Source: an uncultured Clostridia bacterium
GTDB taxonomy: Bacteria; Bacillota; Clostridia; Christensenellales; UBA1242
Length of the DNA: 12,885 nucleotides
Assembly (NCBI GenBank): GCA_944376785.1
Contig: CALWDV010000028.1
Location: 1-12,885 of the forward strand
Reading direction: 5' to 3'
The position numbers and the translations under genes are program-made. Positions 6,583-12,885 of this stretch are shown here, piece by piece (within the stretch, counting starts at the first letter, position 1; every line of letters begins with the position of its first letter). The notes below the pieces were generated by a model. The model searched no databases. It was not told the DNA's origin and saw nothing but the letters and a program-made list of their open reading frames with translations.

Positions 6583-6599
6583 AAATCGTTTGAAAATTA

Positions 6600-6668
6600 C
6601 ACACCCAGTGCCATTTGTTAACCGTTGCCAGTTTGGTTGTTAACAGAGCTATAAAGTGTTGGGGAGGA
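6600..6668 (+). promoter_or_regulatory. Structured 5' leader of rpsB, candidate S2 autoregulatory RNA
   Basis: This stretch is visibly richer in G and C than any other non-coding part of the window. By hand it folds into nested stems: CCCAGTGC (6604-6611) with GTGTTGGG (6656-6663, three G-U pairs), and inside it TGTTAAC (6616-6622) with GTTAACA (6639-6645), capped by a short GCCA/TGGT hairpin. The outer stem covers a first ribosome-like site GGGGAGG (6661-6667), while the true site AAGGAGG (6677-6683) stays free. Autoregulation of rpsB by S2 is known in gamma-proteobacteria; use of this leader for it here is inference. No similarity to a named RNA family was tested. Confidence 0.45.
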
Positions 6669-6691
6669 ATAAAAACAAGGAGGAAATAAAA

Positions 6692-7462
6692 ATGGCTGTA
6701 ATTTCAATGAAACAATTACTTGAAGCAGGAGTTCATTTTGGTCATCAAACAAGAAAATGGAATCCTAAAATGAGTAAGTACATTTTTACTTCTAGAAACG
6801 ATATTCACATTATTAATCTAGAAGACACAGCAGTATTAGTAGAAAAAGCTTATGCTTTTGTTCGTGATGCTGCAAAAGAGGGGAAAACAATTTTATTTGT
6901 TGGAACCAAAAAACAAGCACAACAAGCAATTGCTGATGAAGCAAAACGTTGTGGTATGTATTATGTTAACTCACGTTGGTTGGGTGGAACTTTAACAAAT
7001 TTCAAAACAATTCGTTCAAGAGTTGACAGATTAACAAAAATTAACCAAATGGAAAAAGTTGGAGAATTCAACTTACTTCCTAAAAAAGAAGTTTTAAAAC
7101 TTCAAGCTGAACGTGACAAATTGGAAAAATATCTTGGTGGAATTAAAGATATGACAAAACTTCCAGATGTTATGTTTATTGTTGACCCTAAAAAAGAACA
7201 TATTGCTGTTAAAGAAGCTCGTTCATTAAACATTCCTATTGTTGCATTAGTTGACACAAACTGTGATCCAGATTTAATTGACTATGTAATTCCTGGAAAT
7301 GACGATGCAATTAGAGCAGTTTCATTAATTGCTGGTGTTATGGCTAATGCAGTTATTGAAGCTAAAGAAGGCGTTGTTATTAATGTTGAAGATGAACCTG
7401 CAACAGAAAACGTTGAAGAAAAAGTTGAATTAACAGAAGAAAATAAAGAAGACAAAGAATAA
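6692..7462 (+). CDS. rpsB: 30S ribosomal protein S2
   Basis: Small-subunit protein S2, 256 residues, which binds late on the 30S subunit near S1 and the mRNA exit region. The start AVISMKQLLEAGVHFGHQTR and the segments WNPKMSKYIF, LFVGTKKQAQ, YYVNSRWLGGTLTNF and PIVALVDTNCDPDLIDYVIPGNDDA (in part) are textbook S2. The last 25 or so residues form a Glu/Lys-rich acidic tail, which varies among species. ATG at 6692 is chosen because AAGGAGG stands nine bases ahead; an in-frame GTG at 6656 lies inside the folded leader and would add residues absent from the family. It is followed after 13 bases by tsf, the partner found in almost all bacteria. Confidence 0.98.
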   Translation: MAVISMKQLLEAGVHFGHQTRKWNPKMSKYIFTSRNDIHIINLEDTAVLVEKAYAFVRDAAKEGKTILFVGTKKQAQQAIADEAKRCGMYYVNSRWLGGTLTNFKTIRSRVDRLTKINQMEKVGEFNLLPKKEVLKLQAERDKLEKYLGGIKDMTKLPDVMFIVDPKKEHIAVKEARSLNIPIVALVDTNCDPDLIDYVIPGNDDAIRAVSLIAGVMANAVIEAKEGVVINVEDEPATENVEEKVELTEENKEDKE

Positions 7463-7475
7463 TAAGGGGGATTTT

Positions 7476-8132
7476 ATGTCTACAACTGAAGATATTGTAA
7501 AATTACGTAAAAGAACAAACTGCGGTATGATGGACTGCAAAAACGCGTTAGAAGCATGTAATGGAGACCTTGACAAAGCAACAGAATGGCTTAGAGAAAA
7601 AGGTATGGCAAAAGCTGCAAAAAAAGCAGATAGAATTGCTGCTGAGGGTTTAGTTACTTCATACATTCATATGGGTGGTAAAATTGGTGTTTTACTTGAA
7701 GTTAACTGCGAAACAGATTTTGCTTCTAAAAGCGATAGATTTTCACAACTTTGCAAAGATATTTCAATGCACATTGCTGCCGCAAATCCAACTTATGTAA
7801 GACGTGAAGAAGTTCCTGCTGCTGATTTAGAACATGAAAAAGAAGTTCTAAAAGCACAAGCTTTAAACGAAGGAAAACCTGCTGCAATTGTTGAAAAAAT
7901 GATTGATGGTAGATTGAAAAAATTCTATGAAGAATCTTGCTTAATGGAACAACCTTTTGTTAAAAATCCAGACCAAACAATCACTGATTTAATTAACGAA
8001 GCTGTTTTAACTATTGGCGAAAAAATAACAGTTAGACGTTTTGTTCGTTATGAAATGGGCGAAGGTTTAGAAAAAAGAGTTGATAACTTTGCAGAAGAAG
8101 TTATGAACCAAGCAAAAGGTATTGCAAAATAA
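7476..8132 (+). CDS. tsf: Elongation factor Ts (short form)
   Basis: Nucleotide-exchange factor that restores EF-Tu-GDP to EF-Tu-GTP. The N-terminal UBA-like domain TEDIVKLRKRTNCGMMDCKN spans about residues 3-45. The core motif ETDFASKSDRF (usually TDFVAKN) inserts beside the EF-Tu magnesium site. A coiled region with LNEGKPAAIVEKMIDGRL follows, then the closing QTITDLINEAVLTIGEKI. At 218 residues it is clearly shorter than the roughly 280-300 of E. coli or Bacillus and has one core subdomain, like the short EF-Ts of Thermus; this is a known variant, not a break. ATG at 7476 has AAGGGGG five bases ahead. It ends the rpsB transcript at a strong terminator; pyrH, its usual next gene, is not here. 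Confidence 0.96.
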   Translation: MSTTEDIVKLRKRTNCGMMDCKNALEACNGDLDKATEWLREKGMAKAAKKADRIAAEGLVTSYIHMGGKIGVLLEVNCETDFASKSDRFSQLCKDISMHIAAANPTYVRREEVPAADLEHEKEVLKAQALNEGKPAAIVEKMIDGRLKKFYEESCLMEQPFVKNPDQTITDLINEAVLTIGEKITVRRFVRYEMGEGLEKRVDNFAEEVMNQAKGIAK

Positions 8133-8134
8133 TT

Positions 8135-8162
8135 AAAATCACTCGAAAGAGTGATTTTTTTT
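8135..8162 (+). terminator. Rho-independent terminator after tsf
   Basis: AAAATCACTC (8135-8144) pairs perfectly with GAGTGATTTT (8149-8158) around a stable GAAA tetraloop, followed by further T. It cuts rpsB-tsf off from frr, which in many bacteria is on the same transcript. Confidence 0.93.
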
Positions 8163-8211
8163 AGTTAAAAATTGTTTTATTTATATTTAAAAAGTTACAA
8201 ATAAAATTTGC

Positions 8212-8230
8212 TATTAATATATTATTAATA
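8212..8230 (+). repeat. AT-only inverted repeat in the tsf-frr gap
   Basis: TATTAATA occurs twice, three bases apart; since the word is itself a palindrome, the element is both a direct and an inverted repeat. It could be an upstream binding site for frr, but with only A and T it may be chance. The gap (8163-8345) holds nothing else but the candidate frr promoter. Confidence 0.3.
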
Positions 8231-8269
8231 ATAAACTTATATTAAGGTAATTATTTATAATCTTTTTAT

Positions 8270-8298
8270 TTGCTTAATTAAAAAAATTTTAGTAAAAT
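8270..8298 (+). promoter_or_regulatory. Candidate sigma-A promoter of frr
   Basis: TTGCTT (8270-8275) and TAAAAT (8293-8298, five of six) are separated by exactly 17 bases. The transcript would start near 8305, about 40 bases before the frr ATG. The -35 box matches only in its first half, so this is moderate support; a promoter is needed here because a strong terminator lies upstream. Confidence 0.5.
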
Positions 8299-8345
8299 AA
8301 ACTTAGATTAAAAATTAAATTATTAAAATAATAAAGGCGGTTTTT

Positions 8346-8912
8346 ATGACTGAAAATGTTGATTTAAGTTTACTTTCATATGAAGAAAATATTGAAAAGG
8401 CAATAAGTTTTTTTTCTAGTGAACTTTCTGTTATAAGGGTTGGTAGAGCAAATCCTAAAATTTTAGATAAAGTTGTTGTGGATTATTATGGAACTTTAAC
8501 TCCAATTAATCAAATGGCAAATATTTCTGTTCCAGAAGCTAGAATGATGTTAATTTCAGTGTGGGATATGTCACAAGTAAAAGCTGTTTCAAAAGCTATT
8601 GAAGCTGCAAATTTAGGAGTTAATCCTTCTGACGATGGAAGAGTTATTCGTTTAGTTTTTCCTGCATTAACTGAGGAAAGAAGAAAAGAAGTTGTTAAAG
8701 AAGTTAACAAATTAACTGAAAATGCAAAAGTAAGTTGCAGAAATTGTCGTAGAGATGTTCTAGACGAATTCAAAAAAATGAAAAAAAATAACGAACTAAC
8801 CGAAGATGAACTTGCATCACTTGAAAAAGAAGTGCAAAAATCATTAGATGCCGCTATTGAAAAAATTGATAAAATATCAAGTGCAAAAGAAAAAGAAGTT
8901 ATGGAAATATAA
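8346..8912 (+). CDS. frr: Ribosome recycling factor
   Basis: RRF acts with EF-G to split the ribosome after termination. At 188 residues it is close to the usual 185. Family landmarks are SVIRVGRANPKILDKVVVDYYG near residue 30-50 (in part), TPINQMANISVPEARM, then LGVNPSDDGRVIRLVFPALTEERR (in part), and the arginine motif CRNCRRD at 131-137 on the ribosome-binding helix. The two Cys at 131 and 134 stand where most RRFs have Val/Ala and Ile/Val, making a CxxC. The N-terminus is about five residues longer than E. coli RRF. The ribosome site is AAAGGCGG, with one mismatch. pyrH, which precedes frr in most genomes, is absent here, and frr has its own promoter. uppS follows after 140 bases. Confidence 0.97.
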   Translation: MTENVDLSLLSYEENIEKAISFFSSELSVIRVGRANPKILDKVVVDYYGTLTPINQMANISVPEARMMLISVWDMSQVKAVSKAIEAANLGVNPSDDGRVIRLVFPALTEERRKEVVKEVNKLTENAKVSCRNCRRDVLDEFKKMKKNNELTEDELASLEKEVQKSLDAAIEKIDKISSAKEKEVMEI

Positions 8913-8945
8913 CTTAACATACAAAAGATAAAAATATAGTAGGTG

Positions 8946-8984
8946 TAAACATTTAATTAATTAAAAAGTTAATTCGTTTATTTT
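8946..8984 (+). terminator. Possible weak terminator after frr
   Basis: TAAAC (8946-8950) can pair with GTTTA (8976-8980), and AATTAA (8955-8960) with TTAATT (8969-8974), followed by TTTT. The stem is nearly all A-T with an internal loop, so it is weak and may only reflect base composition. Confidence 0.22.
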
Positions 8985-9052
8985 CTATTATATTTTTTCT
9001 TGAATGGTTAATTAATTATATTAACTTGATTTATTTTAATGGGAGTATGTTA

Positions 9053-9769
9053 ATGTTAAATAAACAATTAGATTTTGCTAAATTACCAAAACATATAGCA
9101 TTTATTATTGATGGAAATGGTAGATGGGCAAAAAAACGAGGATTGCCACGTTCGTTTGGACATAAAGCAGGAATAGTTACTTGCAAATCTACAATTGTTG
9201 AATGCTTAAATTTGGGAATAAAATATGTTAGTATTTATGGTTTTTCAACTGAAAACTGGAACAGACCAAAAGATGAAATTGAAACATTATTTAATTTATT
9301 TAGAGAATTTATTAAAAATGATTTGCAAGAAGTTTTAAAAGAAGATGTTAAATTTATTGTTTCAGGTGATTATAAAGCATTCCCAAATGATTTAGTTGAA
9401 ACAATTGAAGAATGTTTAAATAAAACTAAAAATAATAGCAAAATGATATTAAATTTGTGCATTAATTATGGTGGAAGACCAGAAATTGTTAGGGCAGTTA
9501 ATAATATAATTAAAGATGGAATTAAAAGTGTTGATGAAAAAATTATTAGTAGTTATTTATACACATCTTCAATTCCAGACCCTGATTTTATTGTTAGAAC
9601 CAGTGGAGAAAATAGAATTTCAAATTTTATGCTTTGGCAAGCATCATATGCTGAATTTTATTTTCCAAAAACATATTGGCCAGATTTTCACAAAAAAGAA
9701 TTATATAAAGCATTAAAAGTTTATTCAAAACGAAACAGACGTTTTGGAGCAATAAAGGAGAACAAATGA
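9053..9769 (+). CDS. uppS: Undecaprenyl diphosphate synthase (cis-prenyltransferase)
   Basis: Adds isopentenyl units in cis to farnesyl diphosphate to make the C55 carrier for peptidoglycan and other wall polymers, at the cytoplasmic membrane face. At 238 residues it has family length. The substrate loop HIAFIIDGNGRWAKKRG carries the catalytic Asp20. SIYGFSTENWNRP, NLCINYGGRPEIV and the C-terminal RTSGENRISNFMLWQ with AEFYFPKTYWPDF complete the set. ATG at 9053 is chosen because GGGAG (9041-9045) stands seven bases ahead; ATG at 9047 is too close to it and TTG at 9026 lies upstream of it. The stop overlaps the cdsA start (ATGA), so the two are coupled. I found no convincing promoter in the gap before it, so it may depend on read-through from frr. 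Confidence 0.96.
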   Translation: MLNKQLDFAKLPKHIAFIIDGNGRWAKKRGLPRSFGHKAGIVTCKSTIVECLNLGIKYVSIYGFSTENWNRPKDEIETLFNLFREFIKNDLQEVLKEDVKFIVSGDYKAFPNDLVETIEECLNKTKNNSKMILNLCINYGGRPEIVRAVNNIIKDGIKSVDEKIISSYLYTSSIPDPDFIVRTSGENRISNFMLWQASYAEFYFPKTYWPDFHKKELYKALKVYSKRNRRFGAIKENK

Positions 9770-10701
9770 AAACAAGATTGTTAACAAGCACATACATTGT
9801 AATTGCATTAATTTTGGCATTCGTTTCTAGAATGTTAACACCATACATTTTTGATTTTGTTATTGGTGCATTAGCAGTTATTGGTGCAGTGGAAGTAGGT
9901 AGAGTTTTTGAAAGAAGCAGACAATTTAACAATATTTATTTAGTTGGCACATTTCCAGCTGTTTTGTTTGTTGGATATGTTATTGCATTTAATAACACAT
10001 GGTTTTGGCAACATTATTTATTTCTAATAATTGGTTTAGTTGTTTTTTATTTTATTATTTGTTTTTTATTAACAATAATATTAAAAAAACAAACTATTAG
10101 AGAAATGAACAAATATCAAATTGAAGAAAAAACTTCTGTTTATGCATTAAAAAAATCTGTTAATACATCAATAATTTTAATTTATCCAACTGTGTTATTT
10201 TCAGCATTATTTATTATTAATCACTTATTTGATTTAACAATTTCAGTTGATTATGTTGATGTTCCATTGGATTATTATTTCTTATTAACAGTGTTTTTAG
10301 TAACAATGATAACCGATTCATTGGCAATGGTTATTGGAAGTTTGGTTAAAGGACCAAAACTATGTCCTAGAATTAGTCCAAACAAAACAATAAGTGGTGC
10401 AGTTGGTGGCTTAATTGGTGGTGTTTTAGCTGCTTTTGTTGTTTATTGGTTGTTTTCAATAAATAGTGATTTTGTTGAAACATTTAATTCTATTGCGTCA
10501 TTGTGGACTGTTGCTGCACTTGGAGTTTTTGGCTCAATTATTAGTCAATGTGGCGATATTTTTGCTAGTTATTTAAAACGTCGTGCACGTGTTAAAGATT
10601 ATGGAACAATTTTCCCTGGTCATGGTGGAGTAATGGATAGAGTTGATGGATTAATTTTTAATGCAGGATTTGTTTTAATTTACATTTTAATTTTATTATA
10701 A
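9766..10701 (+). CDS. cdsA: Phosphatidate cytidylyltransferase (CDP-diglyceride synthase)
   Basis: Integral membrane enzyme making CDP-diacylglycerol from phosphatidate and CTP, the entry to phospholipid synthesis; 311 residues. About seven or eight hydrophobic spans are visible, starting at residues 4-25. The C-terminal family signature is complete from Ser268 to Asp294: SYLKRRARVKDYG, then FPGHGGVMDRVD, with the metal-binding Asp residues. The preceding SPNKTISGAVGGLIGG (about residue 204) is the other conserved block. A basic loop with KKQTIREMNKYQIEEKT sits between early spans. The start has AAAGGAG at good spacing and overlaps uppS by four bases, the usual uppS-cdsA pairing. dxr, commonly next, is missing; rseP follows after 64 bases, in which only an isolated TATAAT (10736-10741) without a -35 box is visible. 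Confidence 0.96.
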   Translation: MKTRLLTSTYIVIALILAFVSRMLTPYIFDFVIGALAVIGAVEVGRVFERSRQFNNIYLVGTFPAVLFVGYVIAFNNTWFWQHYLFLIIGLVVFYFIICFLLTIILKKQTIREMNKYQIEEKTSVYALKKSVNTSIILIYPTVLFSALFIINHLFDLTISVDYVDVPLDYYFLLTVFLVTMITDSLAMVIGSLVKGPKLCPRISPNKTISGAVGGLIGGVLAAFVVYWLFSINSDFVETFNSIASLWTVAALGVFGSIISQCGDIFASYLKRRARVKDYGTIFPGHGGVMDRVDGLIFNAGFVLIYILILL

Positions 10702-10765
10702 AAATTTAATCATAATACTAAGCAATAATTAATATTATAATTAGTAGGAAATAAGGAGATTTTTA

Positions 10766-11818
10766 TTGGCTAGTTTACTTAGTATTGGCAGTGTTTTTGC
10801 ACAAATTGGTAACATTCTTTTAGCTATTTTAGTTTTGCTTTTAATGATTACTATTCATGAATTTGGTCATTATACTGCTGGAAAACTTTTAAAATTTAAA
10901 ATTAATGAGTTTTCTGTTGGATTTGGAAAAGCTTTATTTTCAAAAACAAAAAAGAATGGTGAAGTTTTTTCAATTAGATTAATTCCACTTGGTGGATATT
11001 GTGCATTTGAGGGTGAAGATACAAACAACGAAAATGCTGATTCTTTTAATGCACAAGCACCTTGGAAGCGTTTAATTGTTTTGTTTAGTGGAGCGTTTTT
11101 CAATTTTCTTTCAGCAATTTTACTTAGTGTAATATTACTTGCCGTTGTTGGAAATGGACAAGTTAAAGTTGTTAGTGTTGATGGAATAAATAACAGTGTT
11201 GAAAAATTGCAAGTTGGTGATGTAATCACTCATGCAAATGGTGAAAAACTTTCGTTTTTAAATGGTGGATTGTCTGGTATTACAGCAGATGTTAAAATTG
11301 ATGAAGATATTAAATTAACCATTATAAGAAATGGTGAAAAAATGGAAGTTATTGTTCAAAAATATGCTGTTATGGAAGATGGGAAAGAGGTTGGAAAATT
11401 TGGAATAACAACATCATATCAAAATTTCTCTTTCGGTCAAGCATGTTTACAAGCAGTACCTTTTAGTTTCCAAATGGCATGGGAATGTTTGGTAATTTTA
11501 GGGCAGTTGTTAATTGGAGTTTATGGTTTGCAGGATATTGGTGGTCCAATAACAACTATTGGTGCAATGGCAAATGCAAGTGCTGTAAGTATGTTAAATT
11601 ATTTATTATTAATACCTTTAATTGCTGTTAATTTGGCTGTGTTTAACTTGTTACCTATTCCAGCATTAGATGGTGCAAAAATGGTGTTTGTTTTAATTGA
11701 ATGGATTAGAGGTAAGCCAATTAACAGAGATTTAGAAAACAAAATTCACACAGTTGGTTTAATTTTATTGTTTGGATTTGTTGTTTTAGTTGATTTATTG
11801 CACTTGTTTGTTTATTAA
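10766..11818 (+). CDS. rseP: RseP/RasP-type site-2 zinc metalloprotease (M50)
   Basis: Intramembrane protease that cuts membrane-anchored regulators and leftover signal peptides within the membrane. The zinc site HEFGH (His31, Glu32, His35) lies in the first membrane span. The third ligand is in NLLPIPALDG (Asp302) near the C-terminus. Between them is one PDZ-like region at about residues 120-200 (VKVVSVDG, LQVGDVITHANGEKL), so it is the single-PDZ Gram-positive type; length 350. Other spans are near residues 110-130, 270-295 and 325-348. The start is TTG at 10766: AAGGAG (10753-10758) is seven bases ahead and no in-frame ATG exists before the catalytic span. polC follows after 17 bases; proS, normally between them in Bacillus, is missing. 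Confidence 0.95.
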   Translation: MASLLSIGSVFAQIGNILLAILVLLLMITIHEFGHYTAGKLLKFKINEFSVGFGKALFSKTKKNGEVFSIRLIPLGGYCAFEGEDTNNENADSFNAQAPWKRLIVLFSGAFFNFLSAILLSVILLAVVGNGQVKVVSVDGINNSVEKLQVGDVITHANGEKLSFLNGGLSGITADVKIDEDIKLTIIRNGEKMEVIVQKYAVMEDGKEVGKFGITTSYQNFSFGQACLQAVPFSFQMAWECLVILGQLLIGVYGLQDIGGPITTIGAMANASAVSMLNYLLLIPLIAVNLAVFNLLPIPALDGAKMVFVLIEWIRGKPINRDLENKIHTVGLILLFGFVVLVDLLHLFVY

Positions 11819-11835
11819 AAAGAGAAAGATACATT

Positions 11836-12885
11836 ATGGAAAAGTTAATTGAGTTTTTAAAAAATAATATAAAAGATTTGTTCTCATATATTAAAATTTC
11901 TAATATTGGATTCGACAAAACCACTAATTCGTTAGTGGTTAAAGTTGTTTATAGAGAAAATTTTGATTTTAATGATGAACATAAAAATGAATTAATAAAA
12001 TTTATTAATAAATATTTGCAAATTGATAATTTAAAAATTGAAATTAAATCTAAAAAAAATTTAGTAGATAATTCCGTTGTAACAGAACAAGTTAATTACT
12101 ATTTAAAGAAAAATTATGCAAGTATTTTTGCTACTATGCAAAACAATGATATTTCAGTAAATATAGACAATAATTTGGTTTTAGTAAACTTAAATGTTAT
12201 TCCAGTTTTTTATAATTTTTTAAAAAATAAAAACTTTTGTTTAGAACTAAAAACTTTATTAGAAAAATATTATTTTCAAACTTTTGAAATTGAATTATCT
12301 ATTAAAAATGAAGAAAATGTTTTAGGTGAAATTTTAGACGAACACACCAAAGTTTTTGAAGATATGGTTCAAAGCGAAATATTAGAGGCAAAACCAACCA
12401 CATTTTGTTTGGAAGATGTTAAAGATTTTTTAGGACAAAAAGTTGAACAAATTGCACTAGCATCTTGTTCATTAACGTCTAATTCTCAAAATGTTACACT
12501 TGCTGGTCAAATTGATTTTATTACTAAAAAAAGTTATATTTCAAAACGAAAGAAAACAAATGGTGAAGAAAAATTTTATTATAGTTTTGTTATTAACGAT
12601 GGTTATGGAAAAGTAAATTGCGTTTATTTTCTAAGTAAAGACAACTTTGAGAAATTTGAAGAAATTAAAGAAAAAATGCAAATTGCCGTTTGTGGTGACG
12701 CAGAAGAATTTAATGGTAGGTTGAATTTTAAAGTAAAAGGAATTGCAACTTGCAAAATTCCACCAAAAGAAGAAGTTGTTGTTGAAACCAAAAGTGAAAA
12801 CAAAGAATATAAATTTATTAAACCTGAACCATATGTTAATTTAACACAGGCAACAATGTTTGATGTTGTTGTTGAAAACAATAAT
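11836..12885 (+). CDS. polC: DNA polymerase III PolC, N-terminal part (3' end cut by window)
   Basis: An open frame of 350 codons with no stop before the right edge, starting at ATG 11836 with a weak purine-rich site AGAGAAAG ahead. PolC is the Gram-positive replicative polymerase with built-in proofreading. Only its N-terminal region is seen: a variable Asn/Lys-rich domain to about residue 220, then an OB-like domain at about 223-318 (ITKKSYISKRKKTNGEEKF, YYSFVINDGYGKVNCVYF, then GDAEEFNGRLNFKVKGIA), then YKFIKPEPYVNLTQATMFD at about 325, which resembles the linker ahead of the PHP domain. No PHP, exonuclease or polymerase motif is inside the window. The identification rests on these weak N-terminal similarities and on position after rseP, the standard Bacillota order. 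A 9-bp TTCG-capped hairpin lies in codons 28-35. Confidence 0.85.
   Translation, partial: MEKLIEFLKNNIKDLFSYIKISNIGFDKTTNSLVVKVVYRENFDFNDEHKNELIKFINKYLQIDNLKIEIKSKKNLVDNSVVTEQVNYYLKKNYASIFATMQNNDISVNIDNNLVLVNLNVIPVFYNFLKNKNFCLELKTLLEKYYFQTFEIELSIKNEENVLGEILDEHTKVFEDMVQSEILEAKPTTFCLEDVKDFLGQKVEQIALASCSLTSNSQNVTLAGQIDFITKKSYISKRKKTNGEEKFYYSFVINDGYGKVNCVYFLSKDNFEKFEEIKEKMQIAVCGDAEEFNGRLNFKVKGIATCKIPPKEEVVVETKSENKEYKFIKPEPYVNLTQATMFDVVVENNN
11919..11940 (+). other. Perfect 9-bp hairpin with TTCG loop inside early polC
   Basis: AACCACTAA (11919-11927) and TTAGTGGTT (11932-11940) are exact complements around TTCG. The element lies 83 bases into polC, encodes KTTNSLVV and has no T run after it, so it is not a terminator. 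As mRNA it would be a stable, UUCG-capped stem near the start of translation. Confidence 0.6.

Noticed and set aside
7430..7666. Minus-strand open frames such as 7430-7666, 8510-8920 and 10870-11229
   Set aside because: They lie fully over strongly conserved plus-strand genes, lack good ribosome sites, and have the composition expected of antisense shadows.
7476..8132. Short EF-Ts as a truncated or frameshifted gene
   Set aside because: The N-terminal domain, core motif and C-terminal end are all present and in frame; short EF-Ts proteins are a known form.
8985..9030. Promoter for uppS from TTGAAT (9000-9005) and TATATT (9017-9022)
   Set aside because: The spacing is only 11 bases, far too short for a sigma-A promoter.
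9516..9716. Plus-strand open frame inside uppS
   Set aside because: It is out of frame within a clear uppS gene and encodes no recognisable protein.
1..12885. Mobile element, CRISPR array, tRNA or defence system
   Set aside because: No transposase, integrase, spaced direct repeats, cloverleaf or toxin-antitoxin pair was seen; nearly all of the sequence is housekeeping genes on one strand.

Overview
This window is very AT-rich (well under one third G+C by eye) and almost entirely coding. All genes lie on the plus strand with short gaps. Start sites carry AGGAGG-like ribosome sites. TGA acts as a stop in two genes and every Trp seen is TGG, so the code is the standard bacterial one. PolC, a HelD-type helicase, a YrzB/DUF1292 protein and the gene order all point to a low-GC Bacillota, probably an uncultured clostridial or similar gut-type lineage. 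The genus cannot be named from the sequence.

Layout. Positions 2-3675: the 3' part of a HelD-like helicase gene, then hisS, tcdA and trxA, closed by a hairpin-plus-T-run terminator at 3685-3716. Positions 3725-5447: a near-perfect sigma-A promoter with a palindrome lying in its spacer, then iscS and an iscU-type scaffold gene, and a terminator that begins inside the iscU stop region. Positions 5537-5671: a 44-residue single-membrane-segment protein that is easily missed. Positions 5682-6508: an 18-bp perfect palindrome over a promoter, then ruvX (possibly leaderless), the DUF1292 gene and a terminator. Positions 6554-8162: an extended -10 promoter, a GC-rich foldable leader, rpsB, tsf and a terminator. 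Positions 8212-12885: frr, uppS, cdsA, rseP (TTG start) and the first 350 codons of polC, which runs off the end.

The left half looks like a thinned version of the Bacillus hisS-aspS-tcdA-(rarA-cymR)-iscS-mnmA...ruvX-yrzB region. The right half looks like a thinned version of rpsB-tsf-pyrH-frr-uppS-cdsA-dxr-rseP-proS-polC. The genes missing relative to that order are aspS, rarA, cymR, mnmA, alaS, yrzL, pyrH, dxr and proS. The two blocks sit directly next to each other.

Together the genes serve translation (HisRS, tRNA ct6A formation, S2, EF-Ts, RRF), Fe-S cluster assembly and thiol redox (IscS, IscU, Trx), nucleic-acid processing (HelD, RuvX, PolC), and envelope lipid and protease work (UppS, CdsA, RseP). 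I found no CRISPR array, transposon, tRNA, rRNA or obvious foreign gene, and no clearly new multi-gene system. The most interesting signals are regulatory: the palindromes on the iscS and ruvX promoters, the possible leaderless ruvX start, the rpsB leader fold, and a TTCG-capped hairpin inside polC.
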